A stretch of 64,000 nt of DNA from positions 14,180,617 through 14,244,616 of the forward strand of contig JAVDOI010000011.1 of assembly GCA_032191485.1 (NCBI GenBank). Reading direction: 5' to 3'. The translations under genes and the position numbers were made by a program. Origin of the DNA: Leptoclinus maculatus. Lineage: Eukaryota > Chordata > Actinopteri > Perciformes > Stichaeidae. Below, one piece after another: positions 1 through 11,886 of this stretch (positions are counted from its first letter, which is position 1; each line of letters begins with the position of its first letter). The notes under the pieces are model-generated. The model was given only the letters and a program-made list of their open reading frames with translations, searched no databases and had not been told where the DNA came from.

Positions 1-2170
1 TAAAAATTATCAAAATCGTGAGTTTTCATTGAAGAACCTTGACGTGGCGTTGCGGCCATTTTGCCTCATTGTTTATGAAAAAGGAAGTTGTTATAACTCC
101 AAGGTACATTATCCAATCCACACAAAACTTCTCATGCATGATGCTCCTTCAAGCCTGAACAGATTTCAGTTAAAAAAAATGCAATAATTCATAGCGCCGC
201 CTACTGGCTAAAGGAAATGTAAAATTTTATACTTTTCTTTACTCCTCTTAGCCAGGTGACCTTATGAGTCTAAAATTTTGTAAGGATAGCCTCAAGACAT
301 TGATGAAAAATCGCCATGAAAAATTTTGAGTTTTCGTTGAACGCTGTTGCCGTGGCGACGCATCGTTCGCCATAAAAAAGTAAGCTGATGGTTTATTAGC
401 TTAGGATGCTCAATAATTCATAAAACTTTGTACATCTGTCAAAGGCATTGAAAGGAATATTCTGTATGATTTTTGGCTTTGGCCGTTTTAAATTGCCTCT
501 ATAGCGCCCCCTACAATATTTCAAAAGGAAGCTGATGGTTTAGTAGCTTAGGATGCTCAATAATTCATAAAACTTTGTACATCTGTCAAAGGCATTGAAA
601 GGAATATTCTATATGAGTTTTGGCTTTGGCCGTTTTAAATTGCCTCTGTAGCGCCCCCTACAATATTTAAAAAGGAAGCTGATGTTTTAGTGGCTTAGGA
701 TGCTCAAAAACTCATGAAACTTTGTAGATGTGTCAAAGGCATTGGAACAAATATTTGTTATGATTTTTGGCCTTGGCCGTTTTAAATTGCCTCTGTAGCG
801 CCCCCTACAATATTTCAAAAGAGCAGCCCCAGCGCTACGTTTGAGCTGCATGTATGAAACTTTGTAGTCACGTGTATCCTATGGAGACTTAAACATAAGT
901 CTCTTGGGACCATGCTCTAAACCCTACCGAAAGTCCACCACTTTGATTTATGTGTGAATTTTCCCTTGATTTTGGACAATTTATAGGCGCTACACTTTAA
1001 CGAACTCCTCCTAGGGACTTTGTCTGATCCTCTTCACATTTTGTCAGTACAGTCTCAAGACCGTTGTGATTAAAAATTATCAAAAGCTTTACGTTTAACG
1101 GCACGGCTTAGCCGTAGCGGGCGGCTACTTTGAGTGATTCCCCGTGAAAAAAGCTGATGTAACTCAGCTGGACTTGTCCCAAACGGTCCCAAACTTCACA
1201 CGCTTGATAACACTCATGGCCTGAGGATGTCTACAAGCTAATTTTCACTAGTACTCACAGCGCCACCTGCTGGCGAAAGGAAATCTGCATTTTGTGACAA
1301 ACGCCATCCGATTTACGCGACTTTTACACAACGTGGTTTACGTTTGACACAGAGCTACACAATGCACGTGTTCCGTAGCACCAGGCAGCTGATACGGGAA
1401 GCATCGGACTGTTTGCAAAGCATCATCTCCAGCATCAGGCGGTCCACGCGGGATCAAAAACATCTCACTCGCAGACGCGCCGGCCGACGGTCGCGCGCGT
1501 TCTCGGACACGCAGGAGGGAGTCCCGCCGGCAACCCCGACGCGCGGAGGATGCGAGGGCCCGTTCATCGCTGCTCGCAGCTTTAATTATTATTCTGATTT
1601 TTTTTTGTCCGCAAAAGGAGCACTTTTGGGGTACTTGCCATGCATGAAAACTCACAAAATTTTGGACAGTTGTCAGGCCTGGTGAAAATTTTCATCTGAA
1701 AAACAATGCATCTGTCTGTGTAAAAAAATGGCTCTCTAGCGCCCCCTACAAATCGGACCGGCGACGCCCCTCGGCCAGTATGTCCGATTTACTTGAAATT
1801 CAACACACATGTCCAACACCACTAGATCTAAAAAAAAGCCTCTCAGACCCCTAAGCTCCGCCTACTTAGATTTTCCGCCATCTTGAATTTAGTGAAAAAC
1901 ACATTCTTGCAAACTCCTCCTACACGCTGGGTCCGATTACTACAGAATTTTCTGTGGATCATTAATGGACCTATGTCATCTAAAATTATCAAAAGCTCTT
2001 TGATATCTCTCAGCGTTTACAAGATATGGACCAATAAACTACTTAGGGGCGTGGCATAATATCAATACACATAACTTCTCAACCATTTGTCCTAAATTCC
2101 CAAAATATTCTGTATATGTGCACATCGCATCCTGTAACATACCCTGAGAATTTATTTGTATTCGACTGCT
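1..2170 (+). repeat. Monomer M1 (5' truncated by window)
   Basis: Begins about 140 bp after where its anchor would lie. Three S copies (about 374-814), empty P site near 1588, CTCF-like CAGCGCCACCTGCTGGCG at 1258-1275 (matches on the minus strand). Confidence 0.9.
1258..1275 (-). promoter_or_regulatory. CTCF-core-like motif before the CpG islet (representative)
   Basis: The minus strand reads CGCCAGCAGGTGGCGCTG, a full match to the CTCF core (CCAGCAGGTGGCGC). The equivalent site in M2 is at 3718-3735. Roughly half of the monomers keep it; others have CTGCCGGCG, a one-base change in the core. It faces the opposite way to the anchor motif. Confidence 0.5.
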
Positions 2171-2690
2171 AGGGGGCGCTACAGTAAACCCGCAAAGTTG
2201 TGCTTTTTGTCACTTTTTGCATTTTTCAGCCTTCGCACTTCAACGAACTCCTCCTACACATTTTATGCGATCAACGTAAAATTTGGTCAGGATGCTCTTA
2301 AGACCTTTGTGATTAAAAATTATCAAAATCGTGAGTTTTCATCGAAGAACCTGGACGTGGCGTTGCGGCCATTTTGCCTCATTGTTTATGAAAAAGGAAG
2401 TTGTTATAACTCCAAGGTACATTATTCAATCCACACAATACTTCTCATGCATGATGCTACTTCAAGCCTGAACAGATTTCAGTTAAAAAAAATGCAATAA
2501 TTCATAGCGCCGCCTACTGGCTAAAGGAAATGTAAAATTTTATACTTTTCTTTACTCCTCTTAGCCAGGTGACCTTATGAGTCTAAAATTTTGTAAGGAT
2601 AGCCTCAAGACATTGATTAAAAATCGCCATGAAAAATTTTGAGTTTTCGTTGAACGCTGTTGCCGTGGCGACGCATCGTTCGCCATAAAA

Positions 2691-3278
2691 AAGGAAGCTG
2701 ATGGTTTATTAGCTTAGGATGCTCAATAATTCATAAAACTTTGTACATCTGTCAAAGGCATTGAAAGGAATATTCTGTATGATTTTTGGCTTTGGCCGTT
2801 TTAAATTGCCTCTGTAGCGCCCCCTACAATATTTAAAAAGGAAGCTGATGGTTTAGTGGCTTAGGATGCTCAAAAACTCATGAAACTTTGTAGATGTGTC
2901 AAAGGCATTGGAAGGAATATTGTATGTGATTTGTGGCCTTGGTCGTTTTAAATTGCCTCTGTAGCGCCCCCTACAATATTTAAAAAGGAAGCTGATGGTT
3001 TAGTGGCTTAGGATGCTCATAAACTCATGAAACTTTGTACATCTGTCAAAGGCATTGGAAGGAATATTCTATATGAGTTTTGGCTTTGGTCGTTTTAAAT
3101 TGCCTCTGTAGCGCCCCCTACAATATTTAAAAAGGAAGCTGATGTTTTAGTGGCTTAGGATGCTCAAAAACTCATGAGACTTTGTAGATGTGTCAAAGGC
3201 ATTGGAACAAATATTTGTTATGATTTTTGGCCTTGGCCGTTTTAAATTGCCTCTGTAGCGCCCCCTACAATATTTCAA
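2691..3278 (+). repeat. S sub-repeat block (representative), 4 x 147 bp
   Basis: Tandem units beginning AAGGAAGCTGATGG and ending TAGCGCCCCCTACAATATTT. Starts at 2691, 2838, 2985 and 3132 give an exact 147-bp period. Equivalent blocks of 2-5 units occur in every complete monomer. Each unit carries one minus-strand AGGGGGCGCTA motif. Confidence 0.95.
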
Positions 3279-4047
3279 AAGACCAGCCCCAGCGCCACGT
3301 TTGAGCTGCATGTATGAAACTTTGTAGTTACGTGTATCCTATGGAGACTTAAACATAAGTCTCTTGGGACCATGCTCTAAACCCTACCGAAAGTCCACCA
3401 CTTTGATTTATGTGTGAATTTTCCCTTGATTTTGGACAATTTATAGGCGCTACACTTTAACGAACTCCTCCTAGGGACTTTGTCTGATCCTCTTCAAATT
3501 GTGTCAGTACAGTCTCAAGACCGTTGTGATTAAAAATTATCAAAAGCTTTACGTTTAACGGCACGGCTTAGCCGTAGCGGGCGGCTACTTTGAGTGATTC
3601 CCCGTGAAAAAAGCTGATGTAACTCAGCTGGACTTGTTCCAAACGGTCCCAAACTTCACACGCTTGATAACACTCACTGCCCGAGGATGTCTACAAGCTA
3701 ATTTTCACTAGTACTCACAGCGCCACCTGCTGGCGAAAGGAAATCTGCATTTTGTGACAAACGCCATCCGATTAACGCGACTTTTACACAACGTGGTTTA
3801 CGTTTGACACAGAGCTACGTAATGCACGTGTTCCGTAGCACCAGGCAGCAGATACGGGAAGCACCGGACTGTTTGCAAAGCATCGTTTCCAGCATCAGGC
3901 GGTCCACGCGGGATCAAAGACGTCTCGCTCGCAGACGCGCCGGCCGACGGTCGCGCGCGTTCTCGGACACGCAGGAGGGAGTCCCGCCGGCAACCCCGAC
4001 GCGCGGAGGATGCGAGGGCCCGTTCATCGCTGCTCGCAGCTTTAATT

Positions 4048-4150
4048 AGGGCCCGAGCGGCCGACAACGTCGGGCCTGCGAAGGCCCTATTGTAATTGTA
4101 AGGATTATTAGGGCCCGAGCGGCCGACAACGTCGGGCCTGCGAAGGCCCT
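4048..4150. repeat. P hairpin element, 2 copies
   Basis: Each unit starts AGGGCCCGAGC and ends GCGAAGGCCCT. The outer arms AGGGCC/GGCCCT and the inner arms GGCCGAC/GTCGG(G)CC around AAC make a nested hairpin of about 41 bp. Units are joined by an AT-rich linker, ATTGTAATTGTAAGG plus TTA triplets. Confidence 0.9.
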
Positions 4151-4759
4151 ATTGTAATTGTAAGGATTATTATTATTATTATTATGATATTTATTTTTCC
4201 TCTTTGAGAGCATTTGGGGGGGACTTGCCATGTACCAAAACTCACCAAATTTTGCAGACTTGTCAGGTCGTGCTGAACTTAGAGTCTGAAAAAGAATGCA
4301 TCTTTCTGTGTAAAAAATGGCTCTCTAGCGCCCCCTACAAGTCGGACCGGTGACGCCCCTCGGCCAGTATGTCCGATTTACTTGAAATTCAACACACATG
4401 TCCAAATCCGCTAGATCTAAAAAAAAGCCTCTCAGACCCCTAAGCTCCGCCTACTTAGATTTTCCGCCATTTTGAATTTAGTGAAAAACACATTCTTGCG
4501 AACTCCTCCTACACGCTAAGTCCGATTATTACAGAATTTTCTGTGCATCATTAAACGACCTATGTCATCTAAAATTATCAAAAACGTTTTGATATCTCTC
4601 AGCGTTTACAAGATATGGACCAATAAACTTCTTAGGGGCGTGGCATAATATCAATACACATAACTTCTCAACCATTTGTCCTAAAATCCCAAAATGTTCT
4701 GTATATGTGCACATCGCATCCTGTAACATACCCTAGGAATTATTTTGCATTCGACCACT

Positions 4760-7210
4760 AGGGGGCGCTACAGTAAACCCGCAAAGTTGTGCTTTTTGTC
4801 ACTTTTTGCATTTTTCAGCCTTCTTACTTCAACGAACGCCTCCTACAGATTTTATGCGATCAACTTACAATTTGGTCAGGATGCTCTTAAGACCTTTGTG
4901 ATTAACAATTATTAAAATCGTGAGCTTTCATCGAAGAACCTTGACGTGGCGTGCCGACCATTTTGCCTCATTGGTTTTGAAAAAGGAAGTTGTTATAACT
5001 TCAAGGTAAATGTACTTTGGATTATCCAATCCTCACAAAATTTATCATGCATGATGCTACTTCAAGCCTTAACATAGTTCAGTTGAAATCAATTCAATAA
5101 CTCATAGCGCCGCCTACTGGCTAAAGGAAATGTCATATTTTATACTTGTATTTACTCCTCTTAGCCAGATGACCTTATGAGTCTACAATTTGGTAAGGAT
5201 AGCTTCAAGACATTGATGATGCATCATCTTGAATATTGTGAGCTTTCGTTGAACGCTGTTGCCGTGGCGACGCGTCGTACGCCATGAAAAAGGAAACTGA
5301 TGGTTTATTAGCTTAGCATGCTCAATAATTCATAAAACTTTGTACATCTGTCAAAGGCATTGAAAGGAATATTCTATATGACTTTTGGCTTTGGCCGTTT
5401 TAAATTGCCTCTGAAGCGCCCCCTACAATATTTCAAAAGGAAGCTGATGGTTTAGTGGCTTAGGATGCTCAAAAACTCATGAAACTTCGTAGATGTGTCA
5501 AAGGCATTGGAAGGAATATTCTATATGAGTTTTGGCTTTGGTCGTTTTAAATTGCCTCTGTAGCGCCCCCTACAATATTTAAAAAGGAAGCTGATGTTTT
5601 AGTGGCTTAGGATGCTCAAAAACTCATGAAACTTTGTAGATGTGTCAAAGGCATTGGAACAAATATTTGTTATGATTTTTGGCCTTGGCCGTTTTAAATT
5701 GCCTCTGTAGCGCCCCCTACAATATTTCAAAAGAACAGCCCCAGTGCTACGTTTGAGCTGCATGTATGAAACTTTGTAGTCACGTGTATCCTATGGCGAC
5801 TTAAAAATAAGTCTCTTGGAACCATGCTCTAAACCCTACCGGAAGTCCGCCACTTTGATTTATGTGTGAATTTTCCCTTGATTTTGGACAATTTATAGGC
5901 GCTACACTTTAACAAACTCCTCCTAGGGACTTTGTCTGATCCTCTTCAAATGTTGTCAGTACAGTCTAGAGACCATTGTGATTACGAATTATCAAAAGCT
6001 TTACGTTTAACAGCACGGCTTAGCCGTAGCGGGCGGCTACTTTAAGTGATTCCCCGTGAAAAAAGCTGATGTAACTCAGCTGGACTTGTTCCAAACGGTC
6101 CCAAACTTCACACGCTTGATAACACTCACTGCCCGAGGATGTCTACAAGCTAATTTTCACTAGTACTCACAGCGCCACCTGCCGGCGAAAGGAAATCTGC
6201 ATTTTGTGACAAACGCCATCCGATTAACGCTACTTTTACACAACGTGGTTTGCGTTTGACACAGAGCTACGTAATGCACGTGTTCCGTAGCGCCAGGCAG
6301 CTGATACGGGAAGCACCGGACTGTTTGCAAAGCATCATCTCCAGCATCAGGCGGTCCACGCGGGATCAAAAACATCTCACTCGCAGACGCGCCGGCCGAC
6401 GGTCAGGCTTGTTCTCGGACACGCAGGAGGGAGTCCCGCCGGCAACCCCGACGCGCGGAGGATGCGAGGGCCCGTTCATCGCTGCTCGCAGCTTTAATTA
6501 GGGCCCGAGCGGCCGACAACGTCGGGCCTGCGAAGGCCCTATTGTAATTGTAAGGATTATTATTAGGGCCCGAGCGGCCGACAACGTCGGGCCTGCGAAG
6601 GCCCTATTGTAATTGTAAGGGGTATTCTTATTATTATGATTTTTATTTTTGTGGGGATGGAGCTTGTTGGGGCACTTGCTATGCATGAAAACTCACCAAA
6701 TTTGCACACCTGTCAGGTCTGCCGGAGAAACTCTGAGGCGAAAAATTCCATATTTGTGTGTAAAAAAATGACTCTCTAGCGCCCCCTACAAAACAGTCTG
6801 GCCACGCCCCTCGGCCAGTATGTCCGATTTACTTGAAATTCAACACACATGTCCATATCCGCTAGATCTAAAAAAAAGCCTCTCAGACCCCTAAGCTCCG
6901 CCTACTTAGATTTTCCGCCATCTTGAATTTAGTGAAAAACACATTCTTGCAAACTCCTCCTACACGCTGGGTCCGATTACTACAGAATTCTCTGTGGATC
7001 ATTAATGGACCTATGTCATCTAAAATTATTAAAAGCTTTTTGATATCTCTTAGCGTTTACAAGATATGGACCAATAAACTTCTTAGGGGCGTGGCATAAT
7101 ATCAATACACATAACTTCTCAACCATTTGTCCTAAACTCCCAAGATTTTCAGCATATGTGCACATCGCATCCTGTAACATACCCTAAAAATCTTTCTGCA
7201 TTCAACCACT
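4760..7210 (+). repeat. Monomer M3, 2451 bp
   Basis: Three S copies and two P copies. It and M10 share a distinctive leader variant (AAGGTAAATGTACTTTGG near 5005 and 21410) not seen in other monomers. Anchor in the CCACTAGGGGGCGCT form (4755-4769). Confidence 0.9.
6500..6605. repeat. P hairpin element, 2 copies
   Basis: Units start at 6500 and 6565, at the same TTAATTA site after the CpG islet. Confidence 0.9.
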
Positions 7211-7220
7211 AGGGGGCGCT
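7206..7220 (+). promoter_or_regulatory. CTCF-core-like motif at the monomer anchor (representative)
   Basis: CCACTAGGGGGCGCT matches the well-known vertebrate CTCF core CCASYAGRKGGCRS at every position. The same form occurs at 4755, 9517, 11882, 21162, 23535 and 30804. Most other monomers have CTGCTAGGGGGCGCT, which keeps the right half. Binding is not demonstrated by sequence alone. Confidence 0.5.
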
Positions 7221-9521
7221 ACAGTAAACCCGCAAAGTTGTGCTTTTTGTCACTTTTTGCATTTTTCAGCCTTCGCACTTCAACGAACTCCTCCTACACA
7301 TTTTATGCGATCAACGTAAAATTTGGTCAGGATGCTCTTAAGACCTTTGTGATTAAAAATTATCAAAATCGTGAGTTTTCATCGAAGAACCTGGACGTGG
7401 CGTTGCGGCCATTTTGCCTCATTGTTTATGAAAAAGGAAGTTGTTATAACTCCAAGGTACATTATCCAATCCACACAAAACTTCTCATGCATGATGCTCC
7501 TTCAAGCCTGAACAGATTTCAGTTAAAAAAAATGCAATAATTCATAGCGCCGCCTACTGGCTAAAGGAAATGTAAAATGTTATACTTTTCTTTACTCCTC
7601 TTAGCCAGGTGACCTTATGAGTCTCAAATTTTGTAAGGATAGCCTCAAGACATTGATGAAAAATCGGCATGAAAAATTTTGAGTTTTCGTTGAACGCTGT
7701 TGCCGTGGCGACGCGTCGTACGCCATGAAAAAGGAAGCTGATGGTTTATTAGCTTAGGATGCTCAATAATTCATAAAACTTTGTACATCTGTCAAAGGCA
7801 TTGGAAGGAATATTCTATATGAGTTTTGGCTTTGGTCGTTTTAAATTGCCTCTGTAGCGCCCCCTACAATATTTCAAAAGGAAGCTGATGGTTTAGTAGC
7901 TTAGGATGCTCATAAACTCATGAAACTTTGTACATCTGTCAAAGGCATTGAAAGGAATATTCTATATGAGTTTTGGCTTTGGCCGTTTTAAATTGCCTCT
8001 GTAGCGCCCCCTACAATATTTCAAAAGGAAGCTGATGGTTTAGTGGCTTAGGATGCTCATAAACTCATGAAACTTTGTACATCTGTCAAAGGCATTGAAA
8101 GGAATATTCTATATGAGTTTTGGCTTTTGTCGTTTTAAATTGCCTCTGTAGCGCCCCCTACAATATTTCAAAAGACCAGCCCCAGCGCTACGTTTAAGCT
8201 ACATGTATGAAACTTGGTAGGCACATGTATCCTATGGAGACTTAAAAATAAGTCTCTTGGAACCATGCTCTAAACCCTACCGGAAGTCCGGCACTTTGAT
8301 TTATGTGTGAATTTTCCCTTGATTTTGGACAATTTATAGGCGCGTGACTTTAACGAACTCCTCCTAGGGACTTTGTCTGATCCTCTTCAAATTTTGTCAG
8401 TACAGTCTCAAGACCGTTGTGATTAAAAATTATCAAAAGCTTTACGTTTAACGCAACGGCTTAGCCGTAGCGGGCGGCTACTTTGAGTGATTCCCCGTGA
8501 AAAAAGCTGATGTAACTCAGCTGGACTTGTTCCAAACGGTCCAAAACTTCACACGCTTGATAACACTCACTGCCCGAGGATGTCTACAAGCTAATTTTCA
8601 CTAGTACTCACAGCGCCACCTGCCGGCGTAAGGAAATCTGCATTTTGTGACAAACACCATCCGATTAACGCGTCTTTTACACAACGTGGTTTACGTTTGA
8701 CACAGAGCTACGTAATGCACGCGTTCCGTAGCACCAGGCAGCAGATACGGGAAGCACCGGACTGTTTGCAAAGCATCGTTTCCAGCATCAGGCAGTCCAC
8801 GCGGGATCAAAGACGTCTCGCTCGCAGACGCGCCGGCCGACGGTCAGGCTTGTTCTCGGACACGCAGGAGGGAGTCCCGCCGGCAACCCCGACGCGCGGA
8901 GGATGCGAGGGCCCGTTCATCGCTGCTCGCAGCTTTAATTATTATTCTGATATATATTTTTCTGGGGATGGAGCTTGTAGGGGCACTTGCCATGCATGAA
9001 AACTCACCAATTTTGCACACCTGTCAGATCTGGTGTAGAAACTCTGAGGCAAAAAATTCCATATTTGTGTGTAAAAAAATGACTCTCTAGCGCCCCCTAC
9101 AAAACAGTCTGGCCACGCCCCTCGGCCAGTATGTCCGATTTACTTGAAATTCAACACACATGTCCATATCCGCTAGATCTAAAAAAAAGCCTCTCAGACC
9201 CCTAAGCTCCGCCTACTTAGATTTTCCGCCATCTTGAATTTAGTGAAAAACACATTCTTGCAAACTCCTCCTACACGCTGAGTCCGATTACTACAGAATT
9301 TGCTGTGGATCATTAATGGACCTACGTCATCTAAAATTATCAAAAGCTTTTTGATATCTCTTAGCGTTTACAAGATATGGACCAATAAACTTCTTAGGGG
9401 CGTGGCATAATATCAATACACATAACTTCTCAACCATTTGTCCTAAACTCCCAAGATTTTCAGCATATGTGCACATCGCATCCTGTAACATACCCTAAAA
9501 ATCTTTCTGCATTCAACCACT
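7211..9521 (+). repeat. Monomer M4, 2311 bp
   Basis: Three S copies, empty P site near 8937. Anchor in the CCACTAGGGGGCGCT form (7206-7220). Confidence 0.9.
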
Positions 9522-11886
9522 AGGGGGCGCTACAGTAAACCCGCAAAGTTGTGCTTTTTGTCACTTTTTGCATTTTTCAGCCTTCGCACTTCAACGAACT
9601 CCTCCTACAGATTTTATGCGATCAACGTAAAATTTGGTCCGGATGCTCTTAAGACCTTTGTGATTAAAAATTATCAAAATCGTGAGTTTTCATCGAAGAA
9701 CCTGGACGTGGCGTTGCGGCCATTTTGCCTCATTGTTTATGAAAAAGGAAGTTGTTATAACTCCAAGGTACATTATCCAATCCACACAAAACTTCTCATG
9801 CATGATGCTACTTCAAGCCTGAACAGATTTCAGTTGAAAAAAATGCAATAACTCATAGCGCCGCCTACTGGCTAAAGGAAATGTAAAATGTTATACTTTT
9901 CTTTACTCCTCTTAGCCAGGTGACCTTATGAGTCTCAAATTTTGTAAGGATAGCCTCAACACATTGATGAAAAATCGCCATGAAAAATTTTGAGTTTTCG
10001 TTGAACGCTGTTGCCGTGGCGACGCATCGTTCGCCATAAAAAAGGAAGCTGATGGTTTAGTAGCTTAGGATGCTCAATAATTCATAAAACTTTGTACATC
10101 TGTCAAAGGCATTGGAAGGAATATTCTATATGATTTTTGGCTTTGACCGTTTTAAATTGCCTCTGTAGCGCCCCCTACAATATTTAAAAAGGAAGCTGAT
10201 GGTTTAGTGGCTTAGGATGCTCAAAAACTCATGAAACTTTGTAGATGTGTCAAAGGCATTGGAACAAATATTTGTTATGATTTTTGGCCTTGGCCGTTTT
10301 AAATTGCCTCTGTAGCGCCCCCTACAATATTTCAAAAGAGCAGCCCCAGCGCTACGTTTGAGCTACATGTATGAAACGTTGTAGTCACGTGTATCCTATG
10401 GAGACTTACAAATAAGTCTCTTGGTACCATGCTCTAAACCCTACCGGAAGTCCACCACTTTGATTTATGTGTGAATTTTCCCTTGATTTTGGACAATTTA
10501 TAGGCGCTACACTTTAACAAACTCCTCCTAGGGACTTTGTCTGATCCTCTTCAAATTTTGTCAGTACAGTCTCAAGACCATTGTGATTAAAAATTATCAA
10601 AAGCTTTACGTTTAACGGCACGGCTTAGCCGTAGCGGGCGGCTACTTTGAGTGATTCCCCGTGAAAAAAGCTGATGTAACTCAGCTGGACTTGTTCCAAA
10701 CGGTCCCAAACTTCACACGCTTGATAACACTCACTGCCCGAGGATGCTACAAGCTAATTTTCACTAGTACTCACAGCGCCACCTGCTGGCGAAAGGAAAT
10801 CTGCATTTTGTGACAAACGCCATCCGATTTACGCCACTTTTACACAACGTGGTTTACGTTTGACACAGAGCTACACAATGCACGTGTTCCGTAGCACCAG
10901 GCAGCTGATACGGGAAGCATCGGACTGTTTGCAAAGCATCATCTCCAGCATCAGGCGGTCCACGCGGGATCAAAAACATCTCACTCGCAGACGCGCCGGC
11001 CGACGGTCACGCGCGTTCTCGGACACGCAGGAGGGAGTCCCGCCGGCAACCCCGACGCGCGGAGGATGCGAGGGCCCGTTCATCGCTGCTCGCAGCTTTA
11101 ATTAGGGCCCGAGCGGCCGACAACGTCGGGCCTGCGAAGGCCCTATTGTAATTGATAGGTTTATTATTAGGGCCCGAGCGGCCGACAACGTCGGGCCTGC
11201 GAAGGCCCTATTGTAATTGATAGGTTTCTTATTATTAGGGCCCGAGCGGCCGACAACGTCGGGCCTGCGAAGGCCCTATTGTAATTGTAAGGGTTATTAT
11301 TCTTATTATTCTGATCTATATTTTTATGCTTTGGGCGCATTTTTGGAGTATTTGCCATGCATGAAAACTCACCAAATTTTGGGGACTTGTCAGGTCTTGC
11401 TGAACTTAGCGACTGAAAAACAATGCATCTTTCTGTGTAAAAAATGGCTCTCTAGCGCCCCCTACAAAACAGTCCGGCGACGCCCCTCGGCCAGTATGTC
11501 CGATTTACTTGAAATTCAACACACATGTCCAAATCCGCTACATCTAAAAAAAAGCCTCTCAGACCCCTAAGCTCCGCCTACTTAGATTTTCCGCCATCTT
11601 GAATTTAGTGAAAAACACATTCTTGCAAACTCCTCCTACACGCTGAGTCCGATTACTACAGAATTTGCTGTGGATCATTAATGGACCTACGTCATCTAAA
11701 ATTATCAAAAGCTTTTTGATATCTCTTAGCGTTTACAAGATATGGACCAATAAACTTCTTAGGGGCGTGGCATAATATCAATACACATAACTTCTCAACC
11801 ATTTGTCCTAAACTCCCAAGATTTTCAGCATATGTGCACATCGCATCCTGTAACATACCCTAAAAATCTTTCTGCATTCAACCACT
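9522..11886 (+). repeat. Monomer M5, 2365 bp
   Basis: Two S copies and three P copies (11104, 11169, 11237). By eye it appears identical to M6, so the pair is a very recent tandem duplication or gene-conversion event. Confidence 0.9.
11104..11277. repeat. P hairpin element, 3 copies
   Basis: Units start at 11104, 11169 and 11237. Linker variant ATTGATAGGTTT between copies. Confidence 0.9.

Larger units (their letters stand above)
2171..4759 (+). repeat. Monomer M2, 2589 bp
   Basis: Four S copies (starts 2691, 2838, 2985, 3132, exactly 147 bp apart) and two P copies at 4048 and 4110. Confidence 0.9.

Noticed and set aside
2156..2500. A 100-114-codon ORF recurring in nearly every monomer (for example 14237-14581, 28567-28911, 57518-57862)
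   Set aside because: It is present only because monomers are near-identical. M11 has a premature stop, M3 lacks it in full, and most differences between copies change the amino acid. No domain is visible.
3798..4067. Overlapping 81- and 89-codon ORFs on both strands over the CpG islet
   Set aside because: Stop codons are scarce in GC-rich sequence, and both strands being open over the same bases is typical of base composition. The frame runs into the P hairpin in some copies and not in others.
11104..11277. P clusters considered as a CRISPR array
   Set aside because: The repeat-linker layout is superficially similar, but linkers are short, AT-rich and nearly the same, the context is eukaryotic satellite, and there are no cas genes.
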